Shown here: positions 60,410-64,000 of the stretch, one piece after another
How positions within the stretch are numbered: position 1 is the stretch's first letter
Layout: every line of letters begins with the position of its first letter
Assembly (NCBI RefSeq): GCF_933775445.1
Contig: NC_065877.1
Span: 34,732,694 to 34,796,693, forward strand
DNA from: Argentina anserina
Taxonomy: Eukaryota; Streptophyta; Magnoliopsida; Rosales; Rosaceae
Direction: 5' to 3'
DNA length: 64,000 nt
Position numbers and translations under genes: made by a program
The notes under the pieces: model-generated
What the model was told of the DNA's origin: nothing
Seen by the model: only the letters and a program-made list of their open reading frames with translations
Databases searched by the model: none

Positions 60410-63400
60410 CACGAAATTGGTCCTCTTTAGTTTAGTTTGACGAACTTGTAGGACCGACCGGTGTGATTGAGACTGTGAGTAGCGAAATCAGAATAAGAGC
60501 ACCAGTGGGTCGGCGGAGGTTAAAAAGACATGAGAGAAACTCCGTTTATTTCGCCGGTCGGGTCGAAAGCCAGTTTGCCACAGAGGGAAATAATAGATCT
60601 TCTCGAGTTCTCGTTATACCCTTTAGCAAACTACTCATTATCTTCTAGCAAACTAAAGTATGAGTAAAGCCATGTCTTCTAAAGTATAGCAAAATGCATG
60701 CGTACCAAATTACTATAACGTCATATTTAGTCTCAAATTTGACTAAAAGCTCGTAGAGGCAAGGGACGACCTCTCATATATTAAGCTCCAACTATTTCTA
60801 ATCTCGACCCCAAACCCTTGTTAATACAACTATTTCACACTCTTATTATGGCATTATGCCCTTCAGAGCCTCTTCCCCTCTATGTGCCCTGTTACTCAGC
60901 TCGACTTGCATTGTCCCGCTCAGAGATGAATTCTCTGTTAGTTAACACAAGCAAGATTGGATCGGTAAACTACAGTTGAACTGGACAATAATTGTGCAAA
61001 ATCCATGCATCTTATTAAGTTGGTCACAAGGTAACTAGTTAGTTAAGATGAGAGTTGGTGCAATAATCTAGCTACAGAGTGAGCCCAGCATTAGACGAAT
61101 CGATCAGTGGCATTGGTTAAATGGGGTATCCCACTTCCACACAAACCTCATAATAATTATTGGATTCGATCATTTCCAGAGAAGAAGTTACGATACTGTA
61201 CCAACTTAACAATATTTAGGTAGACTTGTCAGACGCCATTAATGGAATATTTAAGCTGTCTCTCATCTAAGGCATCATCTGTGTGGTATCCGTCATCTTC
61301 GTCGTCCTTCTAATATCGGGTAGGTTATAGGTTATGCTCAGAGAATCAGATCATTCACAATTGAAACTTACTCTGATTGAAGACGACTGTGAAATTATCG
61401 ATCATATAATTCGGCTTTCACCCTTCTCTTGCGTCACCTGATAATTTGCATGCCTTCTGTGAAAACCACGAGCAATCAAGTTTCCTAACTCAAAGAGTCA
61501 AAGGTAGCTCCATCAACAAGGAACTGCATGTGTGTGTGCTTATATATAGATAGGTCATCAAGCACTTTCAGTCTTTGAGATTATATAAATCGATCTCTGC
61601 TCAATCTGCAATAATTTCGGTTTTCATAAATCATAATAACAACTGCAGTACTTGCTTTTCTCTGGTGTTGCATGTTGTTAGGCGTGTCTTTGATGCCAAA
61701 GATAAACACTTGATGGCCATATTTACATGTGCAGGATAATTTGTGTATAGTTTGTGTGGGAATCTCGTCCATATATAAGCTTTTCGATATGATCCAATTG
61801 GAGTACTAAGAGTCCTAATTGGAAGGTCTAATTGGGATCGATCTGAATGTAGGTCATACTACCTTGGAGAAAAAACACGCAAGTGCAGGTGCTCTATAAA
61901 AGTGATGCTGGCCGGTTGTTGCCTTAACCCGTTACATGGGAAGCCAAAAGAGTTCATAATGTCTCATCTATTGAGTACTACTATTTAGGTTCATGTTTGC
62001 ACTAACCCATATTGAAATTTGTTATAATACACACAAAATAAAATTAAAACTTATATCCATGTCACTTATATAATGCAAACATAACGACATGTATCGATCA
62101 CCCTACTCAATCGGTTAAGATTTGTAATAACTCAGGAAACAAAACATTACATATATCGTATGACTAATTCTGACTGTATCATCCGATCATCATTCACTAA
62201 TAAGCTTTGATCGTTACTGCACTTTTGTTAGTCACTAATGCATTATTGGACATCAACTATGCTTGTCAGCTTAATTTTGCAGTTCTACAGTTTCACCAAT
62301 TAATCTCTCATTCATTTCCCTACCGACATGGAGCTAGTTAAAATCCAAATAAGCTGTGACAACGTAGGCAGCTTTTACCACGTATGACCCGAGCTAGAGT
62401 TAATATGATATCTACCCCTCCCCCATGGATCCGAGGTTGAAAGGACAACGAGGAAAAGCAATGTACGAACCCTAAAATAAAACTCTCTAGATGTCTCTGC
62501 ATGCCTAGGTTCTTTTTTCCTTTCTTTTTTTTCTGGTTTTTTTTTCTATACCGATTTGCCCTACCTAGGGTTGGACTTGGAGCTCGAAGAAGATATTAAC
62601 TAATTCAACTCTTATGTATATCTAGTACTTGATGCTTAATTAATATTTTCTCCTTAACTACTAGTAAGTCTGAGAAAGAAAGAGGGTGATCAGAAATTGA
62701 TGCAATTATTGGGCTGGTTATGGAACTCAGCAATTTTTTTTCAGTAGAAATTATTTAATGGAAACCCTAGCTATCTGCATGACTCATGCACCGGAGAATA
62801 ATTAAAAAGCAATAGAGGGGTCAATTATTAATTAGGTTTCAATTATTCAGCTAATGTTTTGTGATTAGGTACACACTAGCATATTAAACCCAAATGATCG
62901 AAGACAAGACCTTAATTCCTAGGATTAGTTGGTTAAGATCCCCTGATCCATTCATTGGTTAACACCCTAATTCATATAGTTTGACGTGAGGAGTAGGTGC
63001 GTTGTGTGCACTTCGATCTCCTTTGGCGATAATGATAGTGCTTTTGTATTACAAATCCTAATTAATCAGTCATTTCAAATATTGATAACTTTCAATATTT
63101 ATGCACTTTGCCAATTAGATTTTAATTGAACTGAAATCATAAGAGTCAAGACTAATAACCTTTGTAACATAAACATCATCACACTTGTAATCAATGATCG
63201 TTGTGCGTATTTATATGTGAAATGACCATTATTGGATGGTATGGTAGGGAATTGTCTGAGGGTCGAAATGCATTTTAGGCTGGATCGCTAGCTAGCTAGA
63301 TTGAATTTTAATTTAATGATTGAAAGAGTTGTTTCCCTTCAGTGATCTATAATTAGTTTATTTTGGGTTGTTGAGCTTTCAACATTATGGCATTATGCCA

Positions 63401-63700
63401 TACTATCTTCAGGTTGTGCAAGCTGGGTAACAAGAGGCACTATTATTGCTCATGTAGGAAACTTGCGTCAGTACTAACAGCAACCAAATTATCATTATTT
63501 TGGTTTCTCTTCTATAATCTCAGGTTCTGCATTTCCATTAATATCCCTATTGTACGTGGATGTATTGAAGAAGGAACGAGTACGTACATGAATCCATATT
63601 TCAATTATTTTTGCTCACTGCATGTGTAATTTAATTTAGTATCAAAATGGTTGTTCTTTGTAAATTAGTGCTAATGAGTCCATCGTAGAACGGTAGAAGT
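60410..63700. other. Intergenic
   Basis: Long AT-rich stretch. I see no gene, LTR end or terminal repeat. Short open frames (60463-60648, 61581-61772, 63387-63629) have no family features. Confidence 0.45.
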
Positions 63701-63728
63701 TTACTGTTTACGTACAATGACACCTCTG

Positions 63729-63767
<39 letters not shown>

Positions 63768-63967
63768 TAATTTATCGGAGGATGATAAATTTGATGGACT
63801 GTCCCTGAGAATGGGAAACTTGTAGGTGTGCGGGTGGCATGTCCCTTTTGAAGCCTCTGGTCATGGTCAGGACGACTCGATCGGGGAGCTTTTTGGATCA
63901 GACGTTGCAATTCGATATACGGTCCCACGCATATGTAGCGGTCGGAGATCGTACCGGGTTCCACCAT
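63701..63967 (-). other. Short minus-strand frame at window end, uncertain
   Basis: An ATG at 63967 opens 88 codons (MVEPGTISDRYICVGPYIEL...). Its C-terminal part runs through a GA microsatellite (63733-63767), giving Ser-Leu repeats. The block 63780-63980 is richer in GC than its surroundings, which could mean an exon or transcribed leader of a gene beyond the window. No domain recognised. Confidence 0.2.
63733..63767. repeat. (GA)n microsatellite
   Basis: About 17 GA units with a GG interruption near the end. Confidence 0.9.
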
Positions 63968-64000
63968 TGAATCCGGGAACAAGTTAAGTCAGGATATTTG

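Overview
This window is nuclear DNA of a flowering plant. It is AT-rich, its genes are split by short GT-AG introns, and it carries plant-only families (DMP membrane protein, GASA peptide, chloroplast FtsH, NIP aquaporin, PLS-type PPR). The retrotransposons are of plant Ty1/copia and Ty3/gypsy type. The protein variants look like a eudicot, perhaps Rosaceae, but that placement is an impression that needs a database search.

Layout. (1) 755-6502: an old, decayed copia element with intact LTR ends and a perfect 5-bp target duplication. (2) 7.4-20.4 kb is the gene-rich part: cyclin T (minus), DMP8/9-like (minus), FTSH6-like (plus), a broken PPR gene (plus) and an AVT1-type vacuolar amino-acid transporter (minus). 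(3) 20.5-29.5 kb has few genes and many small non-autonomous DNA elements, a LINE tail, microsatellites, a perfect hairpin and a ~1-kb snap-back palindrome. (4) 29.8-38.5 kb holds two direct copies of a silicon-type NIP2 aquaporin. The first is broken by one extra base and the second is intact. A 2.55-kb solo LTR lies between them. (5) 40.8-41.5 kb is a GASA cysteine-rich peptide gene (minus). (6) 42.96-57.88 kb is a nested retrotransposon complex: a copia element with 147-bp LTRs, cut in its integrase region by a 9.57-kb gypsy element with two indistinguishable 3,028-bp LTRs. (7) 57.9-64.0 kb is nearly gene-free. It holds one small four-exon reading frame of unknown function (59.88-60.40 kb) and coding-like debris next to it.

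The host genes do not form a pathway; they are ordinary neighbours. The main story is structural: three target-site-verified LTR insertions of different ages, a solo LTR related to the youngest one, and a duplicated silicon/metalloid channel with one copy decaying. I found no CRISPR array, rRNA or convincing tRNA gene, and nothing that clearly amounts to a new multigene system.
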